A DNA stretch of 64,000 nt from Cognatundibacterium curvum (GTDB lineage Bacteria; Pseudomonadota; Gammaproteobacteria; Burkholderiales; Burkholderiaceae_D). Shown here one piece after another: positions 1 to 8,240 of this stretch; the stretch's first letter is position 1; every line of letters begins with the position of its first letter. The position numbers and the translations under genes were made by a program. The stretch is from positions 124,001 through 188,000 of the forward strand of contig NZ_JACOGD010000008.1 in the NCBI RefSeq assembly GCF_014284235.1, written 5' to 3'. The notes under the pieces are model-generated. The model saw only the letters and a program-made list of their open reading frames with translations, made no database searches and was not told the origin of the DNA.

Positions 1-221
1 TACTGCGACATACAGCTGCGATGGCAGCAGGAAAACGGCTAAGTGTAACACCAGTGATTTTGATTTTGCCTGAAACTTTGGACTGAAACTTCGATTTATC
101 TCATCCTGAGCGTGAGCAGCGGTGAAATAGACCGGAAAGCGGGATGCGCGGGCTGATTTGCCCATGTGCTGCGGCCCTCAGCCCTAAGCTGCGCCGCACC
201 GTGACAAGAAGTGAATTAGAA

Positions 222-571
222 GTAAAGCAGGCCGGTAGGCCGGATTCTGTTACGGTCTTTCATATTGCTATGAGCGACTATGACAATCATTCCTCTAGGC
301 GACGGATTGCTCCGCCGCTCAAGCTTTCTACCCGCACGCTCCGCGAGCCACATCAACGCGTGCCTATTTGAAATTGCTCCGGGTGGAGGTTACCGCGTTT
401 CACCGTAACTAAATACGCTCGTCTCTGTGGCCCTATTCCTCGTCTTATATCGCAAGCTAAGCCTGCGACTTTCAACGTACGGCCGTTAGCCGTCACCCTG
501 CTCTGTGGAGTCCGGACCTTCCTCCCGTCACCACATTGCTATGGCAACCAGCGATTGTCTGGCCTGCTTCG
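222..571 (-). ncRNA. rnpB: RNase P RNA (bacterial class A)
   Basis: This is the catalytic RNA of ribonuclease P, which trims the 5' leader from tRNA precursors. Read on the minus strand, it starts with GAAGCAGGCCAGACAATCGC, has the conserved P4/J3-4 block GGAGGAAGGTCCGGACTCC, the ACAGAGCAGGGTG segment, the L15 GGTAACC loop that pairs with tRNA CCA, and ends with AGAATCCGGCC followed by GGCCTGCTT, which closes helix P1 with the 5' end. The length of about 350 nt is normal. A TACAAT -10 box at 578-583 lies about 7 nt before the inferred 5' end; no good -35 box was found. Ends are estimated from P1 pairing and could be off by a few bases. Confidence 0.95.
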
Positions 572-904
572 GGCGCTATTGTAACCGAAAGCAGGCCATC
601 CCGCCCTGATTATCCACGCCGCGCCCTGATAGCGCCGCCATCCCGGCTAAGACCAGTTGATTGCCGTTGTTGTGATTTCCCTACGCCCGCACAGAGCTGA
701 AATGACTGATTTTCAAATAGAAGACCTATATTCCATGCGGCTTTCCAAGCCAAAATGGCCTGTCATCCAGTCTGTATCAGGGCTATGGATTCCATTCCAA
801 ATATGGCGCAGTTTCTGGTAGCGTACGGTTTCCTTTGATAAAACACAGGCTTACCCAAACTTGCTGCGGCAGATCAGGTAAGACCAACAACGATAAAAAA
901 TAGA
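572..904. other. Intergenic region between rnpB and the ThDP enzyme
   Basis: There is no credible gene here; short open frames lack ribosome binding sites and coding character. It holds the rnpB promoter -10 (578-583, minus strand) and must hold the promoter of the gene at 905, but no convincing -35/-10 pair was found for that gene. Confidence 0.5.
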
Positions 905-2611
905 ATGAAGACATTACGCTCTGGTGGTCAGTTGGTGGTGGACGCATTGCGCGTACACGGAGTTGAGACAATTTTTGGTGTACCCGGCGAGAGTTACCTG
1001 CCGGTGCTGGATGCGCTGCATGACAGCGCGATACGCTTCATCATTAACCGCCAGGAAGGCGGCGCGGCATTTATGGCCGATGCCTATGGCAAGATGACAG
1101 GCAAGCCCGGCATCTGCTTCGTCACGCGCGGACCGGGTGCCACCAATGCCTCGATAGGCGTGCATACCGCGTATCAGGATTCGACGCCGATGATCTTATT
1201 CATCGGCCAGGTCGGCAATGATTTTGTGGAACGCGAAGCCTTTCAGGAAATCGATTACCGCCGCATGTTTGGTCCTATGGCGAAATGGGTGGCGCAAATA
1301 GACCGTGCCGACCGTGTGCCCGAATACATCGCGCGCGCCTTCCAGGTTGCCACCAGTGGCCGCCCTGGCCCGGTGGTGCTGGCACTGCCGGAAGACATGC
1401 TGGCCCAGACCGTGGAAGTCGCAGACACCCTGCATTACACGCCGGTACAGGCTTACCCTTCACCAGCACAACTAAGCCAGTTGCGCAGCATGCTGGAGGC
1501 GGCTGAGCGCCCTGTGCTGATACTGGGCGGCAGCGGCTGGGATCAGACCGCCTGCACGCAGTTGCGTGAATTCGCAGAACTGAATCATTTGCCGGTCGCC
1601 TGCGCTTTCCGCTTCCAGGATTTGCTGGACAATGCGCATCCTAACTACATCGGTGATGTCGGCATCGGCATCAACCCACAGCTGGCAAAACGCATACAGC
1701 AAGCCGATCTGGTGATCGCAATCGGCCCACGTCTGGGTGAAATGACGACCGGTGGCTATACCCTGCTGGAAGCCCCGATACCCAAACAAACACTGGTCCA
1801 TGTACACAGCGATGCGCTGGAACTGGGACGCGTGTATCAGGCACCGCTGATGATCAACAGCGGCATGAAGGAATTCGCGCATGCGCTGTCTGAACTCAGC
1901 AAACAGGGCAAGTTAGCAAGCGCCGCCCGCTGGCAGCAAAGCGTGGCTGAAGCCAAGGAAGAACTGCATGCCTGGCAGCAGGAACCCGCCATTTTTGCCA
2001 AAGAAAATGCGCCGCTCAATCTGTGGCAAGTGGTACAGGACATCATGCGCCTGGCACCGGTTGACAGCATCATTACCAATGGCGCAGGCAATTACGCGAC
2101 CTGGGCCCATCGTTACTTCCGTTATGCCGGCATGCGCACCCAGCTGGCACCGACTTCAGGCGCGATGGGTTACAGCGTGCCGTCCGGCGTGGCCGCCAAG
2201 CTCACCGCACCGGAACGCTGCGTGATCACATTTGCGGGTGATGGGGAATACATGATGAATGGTCAGGAGCTGGCCACCGCCGTGCAATACCGCGCCGGCA
2301 TCGTCATCATCGTGTTTAACAATGGCATGTACGGCACCATACGCATGCATCAGGAGAGGGAATTCCCGGAACGGGTGTCCGGCACGGAATTACATAATCC
2401 TGATTTTGCCGCGCTGGCGCGTGCCTATGGTGCGAGTGGAGAAACCGTATTGACGACGGCAGAATTTGGCCCGGCACTGGAACGCGCGCTGCAGCACACC
2501 CGTGACCACCAGTTGCCTGCGCTGATAGAATTGCGCTATGACGGCAATCTGATTACGCCGGGCGCGAGTCTGATGCAATTGCGTGCGCAGGCCAAAGCCA
2601 GCGGGAGATAA
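905..2611 (+). CDS. Thiamine pyrophosphate-dependent enzyme, acetolactate synthase large-subunit-like
   Basis: A 568-residue ThDP enzyme of the acetolactate synthase/pyruvate oxidase/benzoylformate decarboxylase superfamily. The N-terminal pyrimidine-binding domain has the GVPGES motif and Glu51 (in NRQEGG), the conserved glutamate that activates ThDP; a central domain follows (about 190-330). The C-terminal domain has the ThDP/Mg motif GDG at 445-447, closed by NN at 472-473 with the usual spacing. No regulatory small subunit (ilvN) or ketol-acid reductoisomerase lies beside it, so it is probably not the biosynthetic ilvB and may act on another 2-oxo acid; the substrate cannot be read from the sequence. 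The ribosome binding site before ATG 905 is weak. A strong hairpin terminator follows. Confidence 0.9.
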   Translation: MKTLRSGGQLVVDALRVHGVETIFGVPGESYLPVLDALHDSAIRFIINRQEGGAAFMADAYGKMTGKPGICFVTRGPGATNASIGVHTAYQDSTPMILFIGQVGNDFVEREAFQEIDYRRMFGPMAKWVAQIDRADRVPEYIARAFQVATSGRPGPVVLALPEDMLAQTVEVADTLHYTPVQAYPSPAQLSQLRSMLEAAERPVLILGGSGWDQTACTQLREFAELNHLPVACAFRFQDLLDNAHPNYIGDVGIGINPQLAKRIQQADLVIAIGPRLGEMTTGGYTLLEAPIPKQTLVHVHSDALELGRVYQAPLMINSGMKEFAHALSELSKQGKLASAARWQQSVAEAKEELHAWQQEPAIFAKENAPLNLWQVVQDIMRLAPVDSIITNGAGNYATWAHRYFRYAGMRTQLAPTSGAMGYSVPSGVAAKLTAPERCVITFAGDGEYMMNGQELATAVQYRAGIVIIVFNNGMYGTIRMHQEREFPERVSGTELHNPDFAALARAYGASGETVLTTAEFGPALERALQHTRDHQLPALIELRYDGNLITPGASLMQLRAQAKASGR

Positions 2612-2660
2612 GTCATCGGAATAAGTCAGCAAAAAATCCTGCCATGATCGCGTAAAGACC

Positions 2661-2695
2661 AACGCCGCATACGCTCAAGCGTTGCGGCGTTTTCT
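2661..2695 (+). terminator. Rho-independent terminator after the ThDP enzyme
   Basis: Stem AACGCCGCA/TGCGGCGTT (2661-2669 with 2683-2691), extended by ACGC/GCGT around a TCAA loop and followed by a T-rich stretch. It ends the upstream plus-strand gene and may also act weakly on the convergent gene that ends at 2708. Confidence 0.85.
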
Positions 2696-2707
2696 CTTGC
2701 GGCAAAA

Positions 2708-2995
2708 TCAGGATGCGCGAAAAGTCTTCAGCGCTGAATTCCAGGCAAACTCATCGGCATACGGTGCTTTTTGTCTGAGTACGTCCAGACATTCCTGCGT
2801 TTCCATCACCTTATCCTCCAAGGTATCCAGTTCTTCAAACTGGCTCAGCAATTCCTGATGCACGTTAGCGTAATACACATCATCCAGGATCAGACGCAGC
2901 GTCATTTGACGTGTTAATTTTAGTTTTCTGTGCAAGTACAAGACGCTGATCGCCAGAATCAGAATGACTGTTCCAGATAACAGATGTACCGGCAT
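2708..2995 (-). CDS. Small hypothetical protein with one N-terminal membrane segment
   Basis: A 95-residue protein I do not recognise. Residues about 5-20 form a hydrophobic segment (LLSGTVILILAISVLYL) followed by positive charges (HRKLKLTR), which suggests an N-out single-pass anchor with a cytoplasmic tail. The remainder is acidic and probably helical (EELDTLEDKVMETQECLDVL), possibly a short coiled coil. The start at 2995 has AGGAGAA just upstream (complement of TTCTCCT at 2999-3005), a good ribosome binding site. It is monocistronic and convergent with the ThDP gene. Confidence 0.65.
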   Translation of the reverse strand: MPVHLLSGTVILILAISVLYLHRKLKLTRQMTLRLILDDVYYANVHQELLSQFEELDTLEDKVMETQECLDVLRQKAPYADEFAWNSALKTFRAS

Positions 2996-3224
2996 GCTTT
3001 TCTCCTGTGTATTCGTTCAAAATAAGCTCAATATCAGTTCCAAATGAGGGCATGCAAATTGCATGTTCCACCCGGCTGCTGTCAATCTACTGTAAAGCTG
3101 TCGGCTCAGACAGCAAAACTAATGCCAGCTTTAATGTCAGTGGCAAAGACAGCAATGTCAGCAGCTAACTCGTCCGGGGCATCTGGACAGCGCGTAACAT
3201 GCGCTGCGGAGCAGCTGCTTTTAT

Positions 3225-3260
3225 ATGTAAATTGACATGACAGGCAATGAAATTTACATT
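3225..3260 (+). promoter_or_regulatory. Sigma-70-like promoter overlapped by an inverted repeat
   Basis: TTGACA at 3232-3237 and TACATT at 3255-3260 are separated by 17 bases, which fits a sigma-70 promoter firing into the FHA/sigma-54 activator gene. The arms ATGTAAAT (3225-3232) and ATTTACAT (3252-3259) form a perfect 8-base inverted repeat that covers the -35 and -10 boxes, so a bound dimeric repressor could shut the promoter. Operator function is inferred. Confidence 0.55.
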
Positions 3261-3295
3261 CACTGCTTTACATGTATTTTCAAGAAAAGGTCTCC

Positions 3296-4837
3296 ATGAG
3301 TTTCAGCGATCACACCATGACCTCTCCTTCTCTGCTGGTCGCAGGCAGTAACAGTCCGATGCTGGGGCTGACCATCGCCTGGCATCCGGACAGCAATCGC
3401 GTCGGCGAGCAGTTTATCGTTGCTGATCCCCAGGCCGAAATGGAGCTGAGCCGCTTCAGCCCCGCCTTCCGGCTGGCTGGCAAAGATGCACTGCCACTCG
3501 GTCATGGCGGCATATCGCGCGAGGCGCTGCGCATACAACGCAATGGCGATCAGGGTGTACTGATTACGCCGCCCGCCAGCCGTATGGTGGTCGAAGTCAA
3601 TGGCGTACCTATCCATGCCGCGGTTCACATCACGCAGGAACAACTGAGCAAGGGTCTGATACTCGGACTCGGGCGCGCCGTGCTGCTTTGTCTGCACTGG
3701 ATGCAATGCCTTCCTAAGATGAATGAGATGGAAGGCGTGATCGGTGTTGGCAGCAGCGCGATACTGCTGCGCGACCAGATCCGTCAGGTGGCCAATACCG
3801 ATTTCCCTGTGCTGCTGCTGGGCGAGACCGGCACCGGTAAAGAAATTGCGGCACGAGGTATACATCAGCACAGCCAGCGTCGTCACAGCCAGATGGTGAC
3901 CGTCAATATGGCGGCCTTGAACGAATCACTGGCCGCCGCCGATTTGTTTGGCGCAGCGCGTGGCGCATACACCGGCGCACAACAGGCACGTAAGGGCTTA
4001 TTTGCCGAAGCGGAAAACGCCACCCTGTTTTTAGATGAAATCGGCAATACCCCGGCCAGCATACAACCCATGCTGCTACGGGTATTGGAAACCGGCGATT
4101 ACCGGCCACTCGGCGCGGCCCAGGATTTACATGCCAGTGCACGCCTGATCGCAGCGACCGATCAGGATTTATACGGTGAGAATTTCAATCAGGCCTTGTT
4201 ACGCCGTCTGGAAAGTTTTGTGATTCATTTGCCGCCACTGCGTGAACGCCGCGAAGACATCGGTGTACTGATCCTGTATCTGCTCAAGCAAAATAAACTC
4301 GAGTATCCGGTGAGCTTACCCACTTCACTGATCAGCGACTTATTGATTTACGACTGGCCAGGCAATATCCGTCAGCTCAGTCATGTACTGCGCCGCATAC
4401 TGCTTGCACTGCAGGCCGGGCAGCCCGCCGACTTCCATCAGCTGGTCGGCGCCAGCAAAGAGCGCAGCAGCATCGCATCAGCTAAGCCAGTCACACCCAC
4501 GGCGAGCCTTGCAACGAAAGGCATAGAGGCACCGCCTGCGGTACGTAAGAAACTGGCTGACCTGAGTGAAGACGATGTACTGCAGGCGATGGTACAACAT
4601 GACTGGTATATCCAGGGCGCAGCGCAGGAACTGGGTATTTCGCGGCCCTCCATGTATAAATTGCTGGAGCAGCATAGCCAGATACGCAAAGCAGAACAGA
4701 TACCGGTCGCAGAATTACGCGCCGTGCTGGATGCAAGCCAGGGCATCATCGAGCAAGCTGCCCACAAACTCAAAACCCCAGCCGAAAGCCTGCGCCGTTA
4801 CGCACGCATCATCGCGATTAGCGCACTCAGCGGATAA
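3296..4837 (+). CDS. FHA domain, sigma-54-interacting AAA+ transcriptional activator
   Basis: A 513-residue bacterial enhancer-binding protein. Domain order: an N-terminal forkhead-associated (FHA) domain (about 25-125, with ISRE and VEVNG motifs) expected to bind phosphothreonine; a sigma-54 AAA+ domain with Walker A GETGTGKE at 176-183, the sigma-54 contact loop as GAYTGA at 223-228 and Walker B LFLDEIG around 244-250; and a C-terminal Fis-type helix-turn-helix (GAAQELGISRPSMYKLLE) followed by a second HTH-like segment. The start at 3296 is preferred over an ATG at 3272 because AGAAAAGG at 3283-3290 is well spaced. Having FHA instead of a receiver domain implies control by a Ser/Thr kinase; one is encoded convergently at 5362-7599. 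A strong terminator follows. Target promoters are unknown. Confidence 0.9.
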   Translation: MSFSDHTMTSPSLLVAGSNSPMLGLTIAWHPDSNRVGEQFIVADPQAEMELSRFSPAFRLAGKDALPLGHGGISREALRIQRNGDQGVLITPPASRMVVEVNGVPIHAAVHITQEQLSKGLILGLGRAVLLCLHWMQCLPKMNEMEGVIGVGSSAILLRDQIRQVANTDFPVLLLGETGTGKEIAARGIHQHSQRRHSQMVTVNMAALNESLAAADLFGAARGAYTGAQQARKGLFAEAENATLFLDEIGNTPASIQPMLLRVLETGDYRPLGAAQDLHASARLIAATDQDLYGENFNQALLRRLESFVIHLPPLRERREDIGVLILYLLKQNKLEYPVSLPTSLISDLLIYDWPGNIRQLSHVLRRILLALQAGQPADFHQLVGASKERSSIASAKPVTPTASLATKGIEAPPAVRKKLADLSEDDVLQAMVQHDWYIQGAAQELGISRPSMYKLLEQHSQIRKAEQIPVAELRAVLDASQGIIEQAAHKLKTPAESLRRYARIIAISALSG

Positions 4838-4881
4838 GCTGCTGGCCTGATCGCCTTGCTCGTCGCAGTAAGAATGAAAAC

Positions 4882-4909
4882 AAAAAAACCGGCCTCAGCC
4901 GGTTTTTTT
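4882..4909. terminator. Bidirectional rho-independent terminator
   Basis: AAAAAAACCGGC (4882-4893) pairs with GCCGGTTTTTTT (4898-4909) around CTCA. The A-run on one side and T-run on the other let it work for both convergent units, the activator gene (plus) and the hypothetical/kinase unit (minus). Confidence 0.92.
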
Positions 4910-4925
4910 ATCCATGCAGTACAGA

Positions 4926-5339
4926 TCAGATTGGACCCGGGCCCATTCCCGTCCCTACGTCTGCTTCAGGATCAATCAGGAAAGGGATGCTGATCGCTGC
5001 ATGACCAAAGGTCAGGGTTGCCTGATAGGTACCCGTGATCACGAAGCTCCAGTTACCGGACTGTCTGTCGACGGTAAATGTATCGCCTTCTTTCACTGGA
5101 AATTTAAATCCCTCCTGCCCGGCAAATGGATTCAGTGGCAAATCATTTGCCAGCGGGCGCCAGTACATCGTACCATCCAGGACTTCACGTCCTTTAAATG
5201 AGAAACTAAGCGTGTCACCGTAAGCCAGCGGGGGCATGGTATTCAAAGGCAGGATATCCTTGCCATCCAAGAAGATCAGAAAAGATGGCGTGGTACCGCC
5301 GTATCTCAAATCCACAGTAAATACATAATTCTTTGCCAT
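4926..5339 (-). CDS. Hypothetical beta-rich protein in the kinase operon
   Basis: A 137-residue protein of unknown family. It has no signal peptide or membrane segment; alternating hydrophobic and polar residues with many G, T and P turns (YVFTVDLRYGG, DTLSFSFKGRE, GNWSFVITGTYQATLTFG) suggest a beta-sandwich. The C-terminus is Gly/Pro-rich (GTGMGPGPI). It starts 22 bases after the kinase stop, with GGAG before the ATG, so it is probably co-transcribed with the kinase. A link to the kinase, as substrate or accessory protein, is inferred only from position. Confidence 0.7.
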   Translation of the reverse strand: MAKNYVFTVDLRYGGTTPSFLIFLDGKDILPLNTMPPLAYGDTLSFSFKGREVLDGTMYWRPLANDLPLNPFAGQEGFKFPVKEGDTFTVDRQSGNWSFVITGTYQATLTFGHAAISIPFLIDPEADVGTGMGPGPI

Positions 5340-5361
5340 TCAGACTCCGCAATATTAAGTT

Positions 5362-7599
5362 CTACTTCAAATAAGCCGGATCACGGCGCAGGGCCATTAA
5401 ATCCGGTTCCGCTTCTATTAACTTGAGCGAGACGCCAAGTTGCACAGCTTTTTTAACCTCAACCAAAGCCTGCTGCCTGTTACCTAGCAATTCATATGCC
5501 AGACAGGCATAAAAATGTATTTTCCCATTGTTAGGCGCCAGTTCCAGCGCATGCCGCATATGGCGCACCGACTCTTCTTTTTGGCCCAGCCTTGCGTTGT
5601 ATAAGCCCATCCGATACAACAGCGTCACATTTTCAGGCGCACGCTGCAATTGCGGCATCAATAATTCCCTGGCTTTCAGATAAGCATTGCGCGCTTCTGG
5701 CTTACGGCCAGGTATCCATAGCAAAGTATCCGCCAGATTGGCCCAATACACATAATTGGCAGGATTCCCCTTGTCGGGTGCCACGGCCAGCTCGAACGCA
5801 CTGGCAGCCCCCAGATAATCAGCCTTTTGAAATAAAGCGAAACCCAGCGCCGTATTCAGCCTGCCACTGGAGCGTATCTGTAAGCCCTGCTGAAGGACGT
5901 GTAGTGCATCTTCTGTTCGACCCTGAGCGCTCAAGGTCGCACTCAGATTTGCGTAGGCATTCACTGCGTCAGGTTGCAAACGTATACTGTCACGGAAGGC
6001 TTGTTCGGCAGAGGTGTAGTTACCAACAGTGTAATATGTCGTGCCCAAACTATCGGCAAATAAACGATCGTTTGGAAAGCGTTTACGTCCTTCCTGCGCA
6101 AAATTACGTGCATCTTCCAAACGCCCCAAAAACAAAAGAGCTTCAAACTTCCCATACCAGGCAAAGCAATTCATTACATCCAGTGAAAGGGCTTTATCGA
6201 AAATCTCCAACGCTTCTTTTCCGCGTCCTTTATTCATTTGAAAAAAACCATTGGCAGCATGCGCAATAGCGAGATTTGGACTAAGCTTCAGCGCATGCTG
6301 CACACTCGCATCTGCCTTGCTTAGCCAGATTTCATCTTTCTCATCACTGGTATAGCGAAGACTGTACACCAGTGCTATGCCAGCCATGGCAGCTGCGTTT
6401 TCGGGGTTGTGCCTGAGTATGGTTTCAAAATGCTTAGTCGCTTTATTCAGGTTACCCGGGCGGTCAAACAACTGCACAGCCTGTATGCCTTGCTGCATAC
6501 TCAATGCTTCTGAATACGGTTTGAGCAGACTGAAATTATCTTCCAGATAAGGATAAGTCTTCCATACGACCAAGCTCAGTACTGCCATGACGCCGACGAT
6601 ACCGATATAACGTCGCCAGGAAGCCGAGAGTATCTGACTTTGCCCGGAAATCAGCTGGGCAGGCGCAGCGACTGGCAGCGTATCGGATACTGTCGTGCGG
6701 GCAAGCATGCCGCTGGCATCCGCATGCTCCAGCAAGTCTTGCATGCGTTCCAGCACTGCTGCCATGCCCACAATCCGGCGCTCAGGCTGGCGTGCCGTCA
6801 TGCTGAGTATCAGTTGTACGACCGTGGTTTCTAACTGTGGCGGAAAGCTCCAGCTGTCGGAATTGGATTGCATATGTGCTGCTGCCAGTGCCAGCCCCTG
6901 TAATTCCGGAAAGGGCCGGTGACCAGCCACGGCCTCATACAACATCACACCGAGCGCATATACATCAGCCTGCGCATCGGCGGCGCGTCCTAACAAACGC
7001 TCCGGCGCCATGTAAGCAATCGTTCCTTGCGGATCCGCATAACTGACCGAACCGGTGGCCTGGGCATCGTCTTGCGAAGCCAGTCCAAAGTCCAGAATGC
7101 GTACACGGCCCGAAGCTTCCACCATCAGGTTCGAGGGCTTGAGATCGCCGTGTACCAAGCCAGCCTGATGCGCAATCTGCATCGCGGCCGCCACCTGCAC
7201 CAGCCATTCGATTGCACGTAGCGCCGATACCGGGCCTTGCTGCATGAACTGCTTCAGGGTTTTCCCCTGTACCAGCTCCATCACAATAGCGGCCGGGGAG
7301 ACATCATCTTCAATCGCAAATATCTGCACAAAGGCGGCATGTTTGAGCGAGGCGGCCAGGCGCGCTTCTTTGAGCAGCTTAGTGCTTGCCGGGCCAGATT
7401 CCTGACTGTCGATTTTCAGCTGTTTGATCGCGACATGGCGGCACAGCTTAGGGTCCCAGGCCTGAAAGACATGACCGAAGCCACCTTCACCCAGCCGCCC
7501 CTCGATCTGATAGTGCTTGTAATAATGCTGTGACGCTAACTGGGCCGCGTTGTCCGCATCGCTTGCGCCGCTGATCGTCACTGTAGGCTGGTTTTGCAT
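5362..7599 (-). CDS. Membrane serine/threonine protein kinase with C-terminal TPR repeats
   Basis: A 745-residue Hanks-type (PknB-like) kinase. The N-terminal catalytic domain (about 30-290) has the glycine loop GRLGEGGFG (34-42), Lys59 in VAIK, the catalytic loop HGDLKPSN with Asp152, DFG at 170-172 and the GTIAYMAPE activation segment. HGD in place of HRD is common in bacterial kinases. A single membrane segment at about 330-350 is followed by roughly 380 residues of tetratricopeptide repeats predicted outside the membrane, probably for protein sensing or docking. The small protein at 4926-5339 follows in the same direction. The convergent FHA activator at 3296-4837 is the obvious candidate partner. 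The motif TTTTATATGTAAAT at 7689-7702, about 90 bases upstream, is identical to one before that activator. Confidence 0.93.
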   Translation of the reverse strand: MQNQPTVTISGASDADNAAQLASQHYYKHYQIEGRLGEGGFGHVFQAWDPKLCRHVAIKQLKIDSQESGPASTKLLKEARLAASLKHAAFVQIFAIEDDVSPAAIVMELVQGKTLKQFMQQGPVSALRAIEWLVQVAAAMQIAHQAGLVHGDLKPSNLMVEASGRVRILDFGLASQDDAQATGSVSYADPQGTIAYMAPERLLGRAADAQADVYALGVMLYEAVAGHRPFPELQGLALAAAHMQSNSDSWSFPPQLETTVVQLILSMTARQPERRIVGMAAVLERMQDLLEHADASGMLARTTVSDTLPVAAPAQLISGQSQILSASWRRYIGIVGVMAVLSLVVWKTYPYLEDNFSLLKPYSEALSMQQGIQAVQLFDRPGNLNKATKHFETILRHNPENAAAMAGIALVYSLRYTSDEKDEIWLSKADASVQHALKLSPNLAIAHAANGFFQMNKGRGKEALEIFDKALSLDVMNCFAWYGKFEALLFLGRLEDARNFAQEGRKRFPNDRLFADSLGTTYYTVGNYTSAEQAFRDSIRLQPDAVNAYANLSATLSAQGRTEDALHVLQQGLQIRSSGRLNTALGFALFQKADYLGAASAFELAVAPDKGNPANYVYWANLADTLLWIPGRKPEARNAYLKARELLMPQLQRAPENVTLLYRMGLYNARLGQKEESVRHMRHALELAPNNGKIHFYACLAYELLGNRQQALVEVKKAVQLGVSLKLIEAEPDLMALRRDPAYLK

Positions 7600-7688
7600 G
7601 TGGTTTCAGAAATAAGTCCAGTGTGAAGTTGTGTTCTGCCTGCGCCAGCTACACGCAAACGATGTCAACAATTGCCATATGATAAGCA

Positions 7689-7702
7689 TTTTATATGTAA
7701 AT
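7689..7702. promoter_or_regulatory. Candidate regulatory motif shared with the FHA activator promoter
   Basis: TTTTATATGTAAAT here is an exact 14-base match to 3219-3232, next to the promoter of the FHA/sigma-54 activator. Here it lies upstream of the divergently oriented kinase gene. The match is visible directly; a common regulator is inferred. Confidence 0.4.
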
Positions 7703-7771
7703 AACATGTCAATGAGAAATATGACTTGAAGTTGCCATCTGCTTGGCCAGCTTTGCGCCCCATGCTATTGC

Positions 7772-7954
7772 TCAATCCTCGCCCAGACCATTGCGCGACC
7801 TGGCGAGGGCCGAACGTAATTGTTGCTTTTGCTTACGCCTGTCCTCACGCAAAGGATGCGGCCCGCTATGGGCTCCGGCATTGCGTAAGCGCGCCGCCAG
7901 CGCATGCGGATTACGTGGCTTAGCCAGCGCAGATTGCAAATTTTTGCGTTTCAT
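7772..7954 (-). CDS. Small basic conserved-type hypothetical protein
   Basis: A 60-residue, very Arg/Lys-rich protein (begins MKRKNLQSALAKPRNPHALA, then AARLRNAGAHSGPHP). It resembles short basic proteobacterial proteins carrying an R/K-x-AGAH motif, whose function is unknown; nucleic-acid binding is possible from the charge alone. A good ribosome binding site (AAAGAGGAA) precedes the ATG at 7954. It has no co-directional partner within operon distance. Confidence 0.6.
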   Translation of the reverse strand: MKRKNLQSALAKPRNPHALAARLRNAGAHSGPHPLREDRRKQKQQLRSALARSRNGLGED

Positions 7955-8240
7955 AGCGAAAAAATTCCTCTTTCAATTTCATCTGTTACGGCTGCGACAA
8001 GGATTTCTTTTGGCTATCCCGCGTAACTGAAGCATAAGCAGATTATCAATATTTACTCTAATTAACATTATCTTTCACGGAATTCAATCTTTCTTTTCTT
8101 ATATTGCTGGACTTCAATAGATTTCTCGGTAGAATCTTGCACCGATACAAACATGCTGTATTGGAGACAATCCTGTCCCTGGATTATCCGCCGGATACGC
8201 ATGCAGTAACCCCGTTTTTTGTCCTCTGAATTGCCCAGAT
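7955..8240. other. AT-rich intergenic region between divergent genes
   Basis: About 285 bases between the small basic protein (minus) and the nuclease (plus). It must hold both promoters. TAGAAT near 8131 could serve as a -10 for the nuclease gene, but no matching -35 was found. No gene is visible. Confidence 0.4.

Noticed and set aside
144..371. A 75-codon plus-strand frame at the left end
   Set aside because: It overlaps the RNase P RNA gene on the other strand and has no coding features.
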